From NCBI GenBank assembly GCA_002399345.1, contig DHDL01000010.1, positions 1 to 27,154 on the forward strand: 27,154 nucleotides of DNA, in the 5' to 3' direction. Position 1 is the stretch's first letter. Every line of letters starts with the position of its first letter. The notes beneath the pieces are model-generated. The model saw only the letters and a program-made list of their open reading frames with translations, was not told where the DNA came from and made no database searches. The DNA is from Thermoanaerobacterales bacterium UBA4877. GTDB taxonomy: Bacteria > Bacillota > Thermoanaerobacteria > Thermoanaerobacterales > UBA4877. This document shows positions 14,196 through 22,442 of this stretch, piece by piece. A program made the translations under genes and the position numbers.

Positions 14196-16115
14196 ATGGA
14201 ATTAAGCAAGAAGGGCTTGAGTGAACAGGCATTCAGGAAGCTAAAGCCGGGTGAAGAGTTTGTTCCTTATATACCGGCATCTCAGGCTGTACCTGAATTA
14301 ACTGTTTTTTCTCTTGTCTTGGGTTCCGTAATGGCCATTATCTTTGGGGCAGCAAATGCTTATCTTGGGCTTAAAGTAGGTATGACAGTAAGCGCCTCAA
14401 TACCTGCTGCCGTTGTATCCATGGCAATTATGCGAGGAATACTCAAAAGGAACTCGATTTTGGAGAACAACATTGTGCAGACCATAGCTTCTTCAGGTGA
14501 ATCATTAGCTGCAGGAGCCATATTTACAATTCCTGCTCTTTTCATGTGGGGTCAGCAACCCAGCACTTTTACTATAACAATGATAACTTTACTCGGTGCT
14601 ATGATTGGCGTACTGTGCATGGTACCTCTAAGACGGTTCCTTATCGTAAGTGAACATGGTAATCTTCCTTATCCCGAGGGCACGGCATGTGCTGAGGTCC
14701 TGGTTGCAGGCGAGGTTGGCGGCGTGAGCGCCGGCACTGTTTTTTCGGGTCTAGGAATAGGCGCATTGTTTAAGTACCTTGGAGACGGGCTTAAGCTTTA
14801 TCCATCTGAGATAGAATGGACTATACCTGGATGGAAGAATGCAGCTATTGGCGGAGATGCTTATCCTTCACTTCTGGGCGTGGGATATATCATAGGCCCC
14901 AAGATTTCGGCTTACATGCTTTCTGGAGCCGTGTTGGGCTGGTTAGGCTTTATACCGCTTATTTCCGCATTTGCCGGAAACACGGTTATATATCCCGGTA
15001 CCGTACCAATTTCACAGATGGATTATTGGGACATATGGGGCACGTATATCAGGTATATAGGCGCCGGAGCTGTTGCGGCGGGTGGTATTATAAGTCTTGT
15101 AAAATCCATACCGACAATAATAAAAGCATTTGCAGCGTCCATGAGCGGTCTTAAAAAATCAGATTTAAAAGGCAGCCATGTAAGAACAGACACAGATATA
15201 CCTATGAATATAGTACTTATACTTTTTGCAATTATAATCGTAGTAATCGCGTTTTTGCCACAGTTTGAGGTTGGTATTTTAGGCGCGGTGCTTGTAGCGC
15301 TTTTTGGATTCTTCTTTGTAACCGTATCCTCGCGGCTGGTCGGCATAGTGGGTAGTTCGTCAAACCCTGTTTCGGGCATGACCATAGCTACACTGCTTTT
15401 GACGACTGTTATATTTAAAGCCATGGGTTACAGCGGTATACATGGAATGGTGGCTTCGCTTACGGTAGGAGCTATTATATGCTCGGCTGCTGCGATGGCA
15501 GGCGACAACTCACAGGATTTAAAGACGGGGTATCTGCTTGGATCAACACCTTGGAAGCAGCAGGTGGCTGAGATTATCGGCGTTGTGGTTCCGGCTATGG
15601 TAATCGGCTATGTTTTGGTTCTGCTCAATAATACCTATGGATTTGGTTCTAAGGATTTGGGGGCTCCACAGGCTACCATAATGATGCTGGTTGTACAGGG
15701 AATAATGAATGCAAATCTTCCTTGGGGTTTGGTATTTGTAGGTGCAGCGTCAGCAGTTGTGGTCGAGCTTCTGGGTATAGGATCTTTGAGCTTTGCCATA
15801 GGATTGTACCTGCCTATACACACCAGTGTACCGATAATGATAGGCGGACTTATCAAGGCGATGGTCGACAAGGTAACTAAAAGAACAAACACCAGTGAAA
15901 CGGACAACGGCATATTGTATGCATCCGGACTCATTGCAGGGGATGCCCTTATGGGTGTTATAATTGCAATGTTTGCTTCTGCAAGCATAAACATAAGCCT
16001 TGCGGAGCCTAAGATGGGTAAATACGGTGCATTAGGTTTCTTCATAATCTTAGCATTTTCTCTTATTTATTATGCGTTTAAAAAGAACAAGACGGAAGAT
16101 GCAGTAAATGATTAG
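14196..16115 (+). CDS. OPT-family oligopeptide transporter
   Basis: 639 residues, very hydrophobic, about 14-16 helices. Member of the oligopeptide transporter (OPT) family, prokaryotic branch, proton-coupled carriers for peptides or peptide-like metal chelates; the substrate is not readable from sequence. Diagnostic stretches are GAANAYLGLKVGMTVSASIP near the N-terminus, LPYPEGTACAEVL, SSNPVSGMTIATLLLT and AGDNSQDLKTGYLLGSTPWK. ATG 14196 is chosen because AAGGAGG lies at 14181-14187; the frame is open upstream to 14112 but that segment contains the promoter. Single-gene unit bounded by its own promoter and a strong terminator. Confidence 0.9.
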   Translation: MELSKKGLSEQAFRKLKPGEEFVPYIPASQAVPELTVFSLVLGSVMAIIFGAANAYLGLKVGMTVSASIPAAVVSMAIMRGILKRNSILENNIVQTIASSGESLAAGAIFTIPALFMWGQQPSTFTITMITLLGAMIGVLCMVPLRRFLIVSEHGNLPYPEGTACAEVLVAGEVGGVSAGTVFSGLGIGALFKYLGDGLKLYPSEIEWTIPGWKNAAIGGDAYPSLLGVGYIIGPKISAYMLSGAVLGWLGFIPLISAFAGNTVIYPGTVPISQMDYWDIWGTYIRYIGAGAVAAGGIISLVKSIPTIIKAFAASMSGLKKSDLKGSHVRTDTDIPMNIVLILFAIIIVVIAFLPQFEVGILGAVLVALFGFFFVTVSSRLVGIVGSSSNPVSGMTIATLLLTTVIFKAMGYSGIHGMVASLTVGAIICSAAAMAGDNSQDLKTGYLLGSTPWKQQVAEIIGVVVPAMVIGYVLVLLNNTYGFGSKDLGAPQATIMMLVVQGIMNANLPWGLVFVGAASAVVVELLGIGSLSFAIGLYLPIHTSVPIMIGGLIKAMVDKVTKRTNTSETDNGILYASGLIAGDALMGVIIAMFASASINISLAEPKMGKYGALGFFIILAFSLIYYAFKKNKTEDAVND

Positions 16116-16140
16116 ATAAAGAAAAAATTATATTGTGTAA

Positions 16141-16169
16141 GGCCTGGCCGGTTGGCCAGGCCATTTTTT
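16141..16169 (+). terminator. Terminator made of two copies of GGCCWGGCC
   Basis: Nine-bp perfect stem GGCCTGGCC (16141-16149) and GGCCAGGCC (16154-16162), GGTT loop, then A and six T (16164-16169). Both arms are the 9-mer that recurs throughout the window. Confidence 0.9.
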
Positions 16170-16256
16170 GTATTATGCTATTTTATTACATGCTGCTAAT
16201 AGTGTATAATTATATATAAAATTGCAGCTAATAGATTTAAAAAGAGGTGTACCATT

Positions 16257-17951
16257 TTGAAGAATGCGAAAGATCTTATGGGAACATTAAACAGAATAAA
16301 TGGAAGAGGATATAAGGCGTATAAAGATATAGAAGGCGCTTATGACATGGGCGGGGTATATCTGTACATAGACCATGTTCAAAGTGACCCATTTGCACCT
16401 CCATCCAGGGTACGGGCCGCTGTAAAACAGACATTTCCTGGCGAATATATAAACGATAAAGATAGCAGGATAGCTTTAGGGGATTACCTTACTAGACAAT
16501 TTAAAAAAAATATACTTAAGCTTCATAGAGGCGGCAGGGGTACGGGAAAGAGCGGGCTCATTGCCATTGACTGCGGCAGGCAGGAGATACTGGAGAGAAC
16601 ATCCATGCATATAGCCGGTGATGCCGTAGAGGCCAGGTTTGAGGTAGGGATTCCCGCTGCCGGCAGAAGGATCTTAGGAAAAGAAGCAGAATCTATCTTT
16701 TCAGAGACCATTCCTGCCATCGTTAAGGCTTCAATGATTTGTAACAACATAAATCGACAGGAGCTGAAGCACTTTATCGAGCTTTATAGGGATCAGCAGT
16801 ATATGAGGAAGGAGCTTAAAGAAAGACATCTGGTGGCATTTGTGGCCGACGGGGCGGTACTTCCAAGGGAAAGTGGCATAAGTGAGCAACCGCTTAAAAA
16901 TGCTGTGCCTTTCTGTTCACCCGATTCTAATAAGGTGACCATGGAACTTCCATACGCAGGCAAGATCACAGGTATGGGAATAGAGCAGGGTGTCACGCTT
17001 ATTGTAGGCGGTGGATATCATGGCAAAAGCACGCTTCTCAAGGCTCTTGTAAAGTGTGTGTATAATCATATCCCCGGTGATGGCAGGGAGTACACCGTGA
17101 CGGTGGATGATGCCGTGAAGATAAGGTCGGAGGACGGCAGATATGTGGAGAATGTGGATATATCCCCCTTTATAAGCAATGTGCCTACAGGAGAGGACAC
17201 CAGGTTCTTTTGCAGCAAAAATGCCAGCGGCAGTACTTCCCAGGCAGCCAATATTATTGAGTCATTGGAGGTTGGGACTTCTCTACTACTTATGGATGAG
17301 GATACATGTGCAACCAACTTCATGATAAGGGACGCCCGGATGCAGAGACTGGTGTCTTCAGACAAGGAACCGATAACGCCTTTTCTGGATAGCGTAAGGG
17401 CACTCTATGAATCAAAAGGGGTATCATCCATACTTGTTCTGGGCGGCTCGGGTGATTACTTTGATGTGTGTGACCGGGTTATAATGATGGACAGTTTCCT
17501 GCCCTACGACGTAACCGTAGCGGCCAAAGATATAACAAAGCAGATGCCTTCTATTAGGGTACAGGATAAAAAGCCGGACTTTACGCATATAAAGGACAGG
17601 GTGCCTGTCAAAAAAAGCCTGAATGCAGGTTATAAGGATAAGATACAGTCAAAGGGCAAGGAGAATATAAGATTGGGGCATGAAAATGTAGAACTTGCTT
17701 TTGTTGAGCAGCTCACAGATTCAAGCCAGACTGCCGCTATAGCAGACATCATTAGATATGCCAGGGACAGGTATGACGATGACAGCAGGACACTTGCGGA
17801 TATCATTTCACTCGTGCTTGCCGATGTCGACAGGCGTGGCCTTGAGTGTATTTCGCCTTTTAAGGGACATCCCGGGGACCTGGCCAGGCCGAGAAAGTAT
17901 GAGATAGCCGCTGCTTTTAACAGATACAGAGGATTTAAGACGGTCAGGTAG
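16257..17951 (+). CDS. Predicted ATPase of the ABC class, function unknown (COG3044 type)
   Basis: 564 residues, soluble. The ABC-type nucleotide site is recognisable but distant from transporters: Walker A GGGYHGKST (251-259), a signature-like SGSTSQAANIIE (324-335) instead of LSGGQ, and Walker B TSLLLMDEDT (341-350). A second glycine-rich stretch GGRGTGKSG at 92-100 resembles a P-loop. The conserved C-terminal GDLARPRKYEIAAAFNRYRG is also typical of this uncharacterised family, spread in bacteria and some protists. No membrane segment or permease partner is present, so it is not an importer. Start is TTG 16257 with GAGGTG at 16244-16249; a TATAAT at 16205-16210 may be its -10. queG starts 11 bases after the stop, so the two are probably co-transcribed. 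Confidence 0.82.
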   Translation: MKNAKDLMGTLNRINGRGYKAYKDIEGAYDMGGVYLYIDHVQSDPFAPPSRVRAAVKQTFPGEYINDKDSRIALGDYLTRQFKKNILKLHRGGRGTGKSGLIAIDCGRQEILERTSMHIAGDAVEARFEVGIPAAGRRILGKEAESIFSETIPAIVKASMICNNINRQELKHFIELYRDQQYMRKELKERHLVAFVADGAVLPRESGISEQPLKNAVPFCSPDSNKVTMELPYAGKITGMGIEQGVTLIVGGGYHGKSTLLKALVKCVYNHIPGDGREYTVTVDDAVKIRSEDGRYVENVDISPFISNVPTGEDTRFFCSKNASGSTSQAANIIESLEVGTSLLLMDEDTCATNFMIRDARMQRLVSSDKEPITPFLDSVRALYESKGVSSILVLGGSGDYFDVCDRVIMMDSFLPYDVTVAAKDITKQMPSIRVQDKKPDFTHIKDRVPVKKSLNAGYKDKIQSKGKENIRLGHENVELAFVEQLTDSSQTAAIADIIRYARDRYDDDSRTLADIISLVLADVDRRGLECISPFKGHPGDLARPRKYEIAAAFNRYRGFKTVR

Positions 17952-17962
17952 CCGTGATATAA

Positions 17963-19066
17963 ATGAAAGAAAAAATAAGGCTGTATGCGCAGTCCATAGG
18001 TTTTGATATCGTAGGTTTTACAGATGCCGACCCATTAAATGTGACAAATGTGTTAAAGGATAGGGAGCGCAAGGGCTATCTCTCCGGGCTAGAGAAGGGC
18101 AATACAGCAGAGAGGACCAATCCTTCGGAGTTGCTGCCGGGGGCGCGGTCTATAATCTCTGTTGGACTCTATTACGGAGGCAGAAGACAAAGAAAAACTG
18201 GAAATGGGAAAATAACAATGGCAGCAAAAGGCAGGGATTATCATGTGGTCATCACAGAAATGCTAAACAGGCTAGCGGATTTTTTAAAAGATAACTGGGG
18301 CGCGAGTTCGACTGTAATGACCGACAATAATCAGATGGTGGAGCGGGAGATTGCAAGAAAGGCGGGAGTGGGTTTCTATGGAAAAAACTGTTCTATAATA
18401 AATCCTGACATGGGCTCTTTTATTTTTCTTGGTGAACTAATAACAGATCTTTATATAGAGCCCGATTCGCCGCTGGACCTTAGCTGCGGGTATTGTGACA
18501 GATGCCTTAAGGCCTGCCCTGCAGCGGCCATTACCCGTCCCTATGAGATAAATGCCCAGAGCTGCCTTTCCTATATAACCGTAAAAAAAGGATTTTTACC
18601 GGAAGAAGTTAAAGACAGGTTACAAAACAGGATTTACGGTTGTGATACATGCCAAGAGGCTTGTCCTTACAATAAAGGAAGGTTTAAAAATAATCCCGCC
18701 TTAGATATGTATATGCCTTTTGATCCGGAGGATATCGGATTTATTCTCAGTATGAACAACAAGCAGTTTAAAGAAAGCTTTTGTAAGACGTCGGCCGGAT
18801 GGAGAGGAAAGACGGTTATCCAAAGAAACGCTTTGATTGCAGCCGGCAATATGCATCTTAAAGGCCAGGCCGGCGCCGTAGCGGCTCTGCTTACAGACTG
18901 CCGCCCGGTTATACGGGCCGAAGCCGCACGGGCACTTTCCAAGATACTGGGTGCAAAATCACTCAGCCAGCTCACTGAAGCATATAGGTCGGAAGAGGAT
19001 GAGCAGGCAAAAGCTGAGATAGCAAGGTATATAGAGGTAATAGAAGTAAATCATCATATACTGTAG
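17963..19066 (+). CDS. queG: Epoxyqueuosine reductase
   Basis: 367 residues, slightly shorter than Bacillus QueG. Performs the last step of queuosine formation in tRNA, reducing epoxyqueuosine to queuosine with a cobalamin and two [4Fe-4S] clusters. Cluster cysteines: C-G-Y-C-D-R-C-L-K-A-C-P (175, 178, 181, 185) and Cys201 with C-D-T-C-Q-E-A-C (227, 230, 234). Asp121 in MTDNNQMVEREIARKAGVGF corresponds to the proposed catalytic Asp, and YGKNC follows as in the family. The C-terminal part after about 280 is HEAT-repeat-like. Other queuosine genes are not in the window. The ribosome binding site is weak (GTGAT), which fits translation coupled to the upstream ATPase gene. Confidence 0.93.
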   Translation: MKEKIRLYAQSIGFDIVGFTDADPLNVTNVLKDRERKGYLSGLEKGNTAERTNPSELLPGARSIISVGLYYGGRRQRKTGNGKITMAAKGRDYHVVITEMLNRLADFLKDNWGASSTVMTDNNQMVEREIARKAGVGFYGKNCSIINPDMGSFIFLGELITDLYIEPDSPLDLSCGYCDRCLKACPAAAITRPYEINAQSCLSYITVKKGFLPEEVKDRLQNRIYGCDTCQEACPYNKGRFKNNPALDMYMPFDPEDIGFILSMNNKQFKESFCKTSAGWRGKTVIQRNALIAAGNMHLKGQAGAVAALLTDCRPVIRAEAARALSKILGAKSLSQLTEAYRSEEDEQAKAEIARYIEVIEVNHHIL

Positions 19067-19094
19067 AAGAAAGATATTTTAAAGGAGGGATAGC

Positions 19095-20276
19095 ATGACC
19101 CTTATAAAACCGGACGATATATGGCTACTCATAGCATTTCTAGTGGGATGGGCGGCTATAAGCATTTATTTAGAACAGCATTATCAATGGGCCTCCAAGG
19201 TTACGGGATCCATTATCGCCCTTGTAGGCGCAATGGTGCTTTCCAATCTCAAGGTTATACCCACGCAGAGCCCGGTGTGGGACGGAGTATGGAACTACGT
19301 TGTTCCTGTGGCGGTTCCCCTGCTGCTTTTTAAGGCGGACCTAAAGAGCATATGGTCTAAGAGCGGAAGGACATTTCTTATCTTTAACATAAGCGCAGTT
19401 GGGACTGTGCTGGGAGCATTTCTGGCATTTTTCCTGGTGGGGAAATGGGTACCGGAAGCAGCTAAGGTAGCAGGGATGATGACAGGCAGTTACATAGGGG
19501 GCGGGATTAATTTTGCAGCTATGTCCGCTGCTTTTAAGACATCCGGAAAGGTTGTAAGCGCCGCTGTTGTTGCGGATAATTTAAATATGGCAATATATTT
19601 CTTTATTCTTCTTGCCATACCCAATATGGTCTTTTTCAAGAAAAACTATAAGCATCCCTATGAAGACAAGGTAAAAGCAGAAAAGTCGGAAGGGAAAACA
19701 AACGCGGCAAGCTATTGGAGTTCCAAGGAAATGTCCCTGCAGGATATTGCTTTGGCTTTAGGATGTGCCGTGACAATCGCCGCGGTGTCTACAAAGATTG
19801 CGGCATGGATAGCGGCATCATCTGCACCGTGGATTATAAGGATTATATTTGGGCAGCAGTACCTGATAATAACGACTCTGACAGTAATACTGGTATCACT
19901 GTTCCCTAACTTTTTTACCAATATAAAGGGGACCGATGAAATAGGTACTTTCTTTATATATCTGTTTTTTGTGGTTATAGGAGTGCCGGCTTCTATTGGG
20001 CTTATTATTACGAAGGCACCTGTACTTCTAGTATTCTGTGCTATAATGGTCATAGTTAACATGGCTGTATCACTTATATTCGGCAAGTTGTTTCATTTTA
20101 ATCTGGAAGAGATCCTGGTTGCCTCCAATGCCAATATAGGCGGGCCGACCACAGCGGCGGCAATGGCTATCTCCAAGGGATGGAACGACTTGGTGCTGCC
20201 GGCTGTTCTTGTGGGTGTTTGGGGTTATGTTATAGGAAACTATCTGGGCATTTTTATAGGTAATATATTAATGTAA
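19095..20276 (+). CDS. DUF819-family membrane protein (YjcL-like)
   Basis: 393 residues, about 10-12 hydrophobic helices. The motifs MTGSYIGGGINFAAMSAAF with a following VVADNLNMAIYF, and the C-terminal ASNANIGGPTTAAAMA with GYVIGNYLG, identify the DUF819 family, of which Bacillus YjcL is a member. It looks like a secondary carrier with two inverted halves, each with a glycine-rich re-entrant motif; the substrate is unknown. A charged loop near 185-215 (KAEKSEGKTNAAS) separates the halves. ATG 19095 follows AAAGGAGGG. It begins 28 bases after queG with no terminator, so it may belong to the same transcript. After the stop there is only an AT-rich repeat. Confidence 0.85.
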   Translation: MTLIKPDDIWLLIAFLVGWAAISIYLEQHYQWASKVTGSIIALVGAMVLSNLKVIPTQSPVWDGVWNYVVPVAVPLLLFKADLKSIWSKSGRTFLIFNISAVGTVLGAFLAFFLVGKWVPEAAKVAGMMTGSYIGGGINFAAMSAAFKTSGKVVSAAVVADNLNMAIYFFILLAIPNMVFFKKNYKHPYEDKVKAEKSEGKTNAASYWSSKEMSLQDIALALGCAVTIAAVSTKIAAWIAASSAPWIIRIIFGQQYLIITTLTVILVSLFPNFFTNIKGTDEIGTFFIYLFFVVIGVPASIGLIITKAPVLLVFCAIMVIVNMAVSLIFGKLFHFNLEEILVASNANIGGPTTAAAMAISKGWNDLVLPAVLVGVWGYVIGNYLGIFIGNILM

Positions 20277-20329
20277 AAAATACATTAAGACTGTTTTGCA
20301 TTTACATTAAAATTTAGCCAGTTATCAAT

Positions 20330-20358
20330 TTGGATTTTAATATTGATTGTTATATAAT
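20330..20358 (+). promoter_or_regulatory. Possible promoter of the RDD gene
   Basis: TTGGAT (20330-20335), 17-base spacer, TATAAT (20353-20358). The -35 is poor and a second TATAAT (20361-20366) overlaps closely; the area is very AT-rich, so chance matches are likely. Confidence 0.3.
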
Positions 20359-20391
20359 AATATAATACGGATGCTGAAGGGGGCTTAAACT

Positions 20392-20799
20392 TTGTATAAT
20401 AAGGCGGACACTATAAGAAGATTTTTTGCATATGCCATAGATGCGATCATTTCCAATCTCTGCAGTATGATACCGGTGTTGGGCGGCATCATAGGCTTTT
20501 TATACATGCTCTTGAGAGATGGTTTGATGGACGGAAAGAGTATAGGTAAAAAACTCTTAGGTTTAAAAACAATGACCGGTTTTGGTCCCGCTTCATATGC
20601 TGATTCCGCAAAGCGAAATATAATATTTGCCATTCCCAACCTCTTAATGATAATACCTTTTGTGGGGCATGCATTGGGTATAATCTTAGAATTAGTCGTA
20701 TGGGTTGCCGAGATATACCGCATAATGACGGATCCATATGGCAGGAGGTATGGAGATGAATGGGCAGGTACCCAGGTTGTTGATGATGAGGATGTGTAA
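20392..20799 (+). CDS. RDD-family membrane protein
   Basis: 135 residues with two or three hydrophobic segments. The family-defining residues are present: RRFFAYAIDAII near the N-terminus (Arg and Asp), RDGLMDGKSIGKKLLGLK in the middle, and the C-terminal RRYGDEWAGTQVV. RDD proteins are small membrane proteins of mostly unknown role; some have been linked to ion or proton exchange. Start is TTG 20392, with AAGGGGGC about eight bases before it. The thioesterase gene follows after 45 bases without a terminator and may be co-transcribed. Confidence 0.85.
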   Translation: MYNKADTIRRFFAYAIDAIISNLCSMIPVLGGIIGFLYMLLRDGLMDGKSIGKKLLGLKTMTGFGPASYADSAKRNIIFAIPNLLMIIPFVGHALGIILELVVWVAEIYRIMTDPYGRRYGDEWAGTQVVDDEDV

Positions 20800-20844
20800 G
20801 ATAGGTTATTTCAACATTGCCGAGATAGTGATGGGAGGAAAATC

Positions 20845-21291
20845 ATGGGAATAAGACCGATAAATAAGGGAATTGATGAAAAGCTGTTCAATGACATCAT
20901 TGCGATTAATAAGACGACACCATATCATAGATTGCTAGGTTTAAATGTATCAATGCTTGATAAGGGAGTGGCCGAGCTAAAGATAGTAGTAAAGAAGGAA
21001 TATTTAAACCCTGCTGGAAATGCCCACGGCGGAATGCTCTTTTCAGTGTTTGACAGTGTCCTGGGTGCATCCATAAGGACGTTGGGCAACTACGATATAA
21101 CTTCTTTGAGTGCAAACATGAGCTTCATTGCACCGGCTAAGCCGGGCGATACTCTTACTTTTACTGGTAAAGCCGTCCATATCGGGAGGAGCACGGCGGT
21201 AGCAGAAGGCCGGGTATATAATCAGGATGACAAGCTGATAGCCACGTGCAGTGAGACGTTCTTTAACTTCGGAAAATTGGATAATAAGTAA
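20845..21291 (+). CDS. PaaI-family hotdog thioesterase
   Basis: 148 residues, single hotdog domain. The motif NPAGNAHGGMLFSVFDSVLGAS (here positions 55-76) holds the catalytic HGG (61-63) and Asp70 in the central helix, as in PaaI/YdiI-type acyl-CoA thioesterases. The SANMSFIAPAKPGDTLTFTG and later AVAEGRVYNQDDKLIATCS stretches complete the fold. It hydrolyses some acyl- or aryl-CoA thioester in the cytoplasm; the substrate is unknown. ATG 20845 follows GGGAGG. A strong hairpin terminator lies after the stop and separates it from the ribose operon. Confidence 0.88.
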   Translation: MGIRPINKGIDEKLFNDIIAINKTTPYHRLLGLNVSMLDKGVAELKIVVKKEYLNPAGNAHGGMLFSVFDSVLGASIRTLGNYDITSLSANMSFIAPAKPGDTLTFTGKAVHIGRSTAVAEGRVYNQDDKLIATCSETFFNFGKLDNK

Positions 21292-21305
21292 TCTATTGGA
21301 CAGGT

Positions 21306-21332
21306 AAACCGCTATGTTTATATAGCGGTTTT
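21306..21332 (+). terminator. Rho-independent terminator after the thioesterase gene
   Basis: Ten-bp perfect stem AAACCGCTAT (21306-21315) and ATAGCGGTTT (21322-21331), 6-base loop, ending in TTTT and ATTAATT. Confidence 0.85.
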
Positions 21333-21346
21333 ATTAATTCTTGAGC

Positions 21347-21375
21347 TTGACACAGGAGACGGCGGGTTGTATTAT
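21347..21375 (+). promoter_or_regulatory. SigA-type promoter of the rbs operon
   Basis: Perfect -35 TTGACA (21347-21352), 17-base spacer, -10 TATTAT (21370-21375, one mismatch). Strong on paper, and followed within a few bases by the operator block, as expected for a repressible promoter. Confidence 0.85.
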
Positions 21376-21378
21376 ACA

Positions 21379-21418
21379 GTTAAACGTTTTCGTTTAACGT
21401 TTTGCTAAAACGTTAAAC
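21379..21418. promoter_or_regulatory. RbsR operator block: three AACGTT cores at 13-bp spacing
   Basis: Forty bases from just after the -10 to the rbsR ribosome binding site hold two overlapping perfect palindromes: 8-4-8 (21379-21398, arms GTTAAACG and CGTTTAAC) and 12-3-12 (21392-21418, arms GTTTAACGTTTT and AAAACGTTAAAC). They share GTTTAAC. Read another way, the core AACGTT occurs at 21383, 21396 and 21409, exactly 13 bases apart. LacI-family operators have a central CG in such symmetric AT-rich arms, and the next gene is a LacI-family repressor, so autoregulation is the natural reading. The TG...CA ends of a CcpA site are missing. Confidence 0.75.
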
Positions 21419-21434
21419 CTTGAGGAGAAATGCA

Positions 21435-22442
21435 ATGACAACTATAAAAGATGTGGCTAAGGCGGCAAACGTATCCATAACGACGGTATCACGGGTTATT
21501 AATCATAAGAGTGAAGGAGTAAGCGATGAGACCAGGGATAGGATAATCAAGGTAATGAAAGACCTCAAGTATCAGCCGAACAGGATTGCCAGGGGGCTGG
21601 TGACTAAGAAGACCAATACCCTGGGACTCATACTGCCGGACATAGCAAACCCTTTTTTCCCCGAGATAGCCAGGGGAGTTGAAGACACGGCCAATATATA
21701 TGGCTATAATGTTATACTCTGCAATACCGACGACCGTGCCGACAAGGAGGAGCTTTACATAAATGTATTAAAGGAAAAGTGTGTGGACGGTATAATATTC
21801 ACCAGCAGTGCAGGCCCGGCAGCCGGACATATACAAAAGCTTGCAGATTTTGATATGCCCTTTGTCCTCCTGGACAGGTATATTGACACCGGAAAGCTTC
21901 CGGGCGTATACAGTGACGGTTTTGGCGGTATGTATCAGATGACAGACTATCTGTTTAAGATGGGTCATAGGGATATTGCGTATATAGGCGGGCCGGAAGG
22001 TCGGAGTGCAAAGAAGAGATACGACGGTTTTGAGCAGGCCGCCCGCGCTTACGGTTTGATTTTAAAAAAGAAGCTTATCGAGGAAGGCAACTACAAGATA
22101 TCCGGCGGCAGGGAGGCAATGTCAAGGCTGCTGAAAAGGGGAGGGGGATTTACTGCTGTGCTCTGTGCCAATGACCTTACTGCAGTTGGTGCCATGGAGA
22201 CATTAAAGAAAAAGGGTTATCGCATACCGGAAGATATATCTGTAGCCGGGTTTGATGACATTCAGCTGGCGGGCTATGTGGAGCCCAAACTTACCACGGT
22301 GGCGCAGCCCTGTTATGAGATGGGGGAGCTCTCTACCAGGATGCTTATCAAGCTTATTGAAGGCCTGGCCCTGGAGAAACAAGAAATTATACTCAAGCCC
22401 GAGTTGATCATAAGGAATTCAGTAAAGAGGGTGGCGAAATGA
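21435..22442 (+). CDS. rbsR: LacI-family transcriptional repressor of the ribose operon
   Basis: 335 residues. N-terminal helix-turn-helix TTIKDVAKAANVSITTVSRV (2-21) and hinge region typical of LacI/GalR, followed by a periplasmic-binding-protein-like effector domain with LGLILPDIANPFFPEIARGV and VLCANDLTAVGAMETL. Position as first gene of rbsRKDACB, as in Bacillus, makes ribose control the best reading; whether the inducer is ribose or a phosphate of it is not visible. ATG 21435 follows GAGGAG (21422-21427); the frame also opens at a TTG at 21420, which overlaps the ribosome binding site. The stop overlaps rbsK as ATGA (22439-22442). Confidence 0.9.
   Translation: MTTIKDVAKAANVSITTVSRVINHKSEGVSDETRDRIIKVMKDLKYQPNRIARGLVTKKTNTLGLILPDIANPFFPEIARGVEDTANIYGYNVILCNTDDRADKEELYINVLKEKCVDGIIFTSSAGPAAGHIQKLADFDMPFVLLDRYIDTGKLPGVYSDGFGGMYQMTDYLFKMGHRDIAYIGGPEGRSAKKRYDGFEQAARAYGLILKKKLIEEGNYKISGGREAMSRLLKRGGGFTAVLCANDLTAVGAMETLKKKGYRIPEDISVAGFDDIQLAGYVEPKLTTVAQPCYEMGELSTRMLIKLIEGLALEKQEIILKPELIIRNSVKRVAK

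Noticed and set aside
20268..20288. TTAATGTA / TACATTAA hairpin after the DUF819 gene as terminator
   Set aside because: All AT apart from one G-C pair, no T run after it; too weak to call.
21379..21418. CcpA (cre) site in the rbs promoter
   Set aside because: The symmetric cores lack the TG...CA ends of cre sites; RbsR operators explain the block better.
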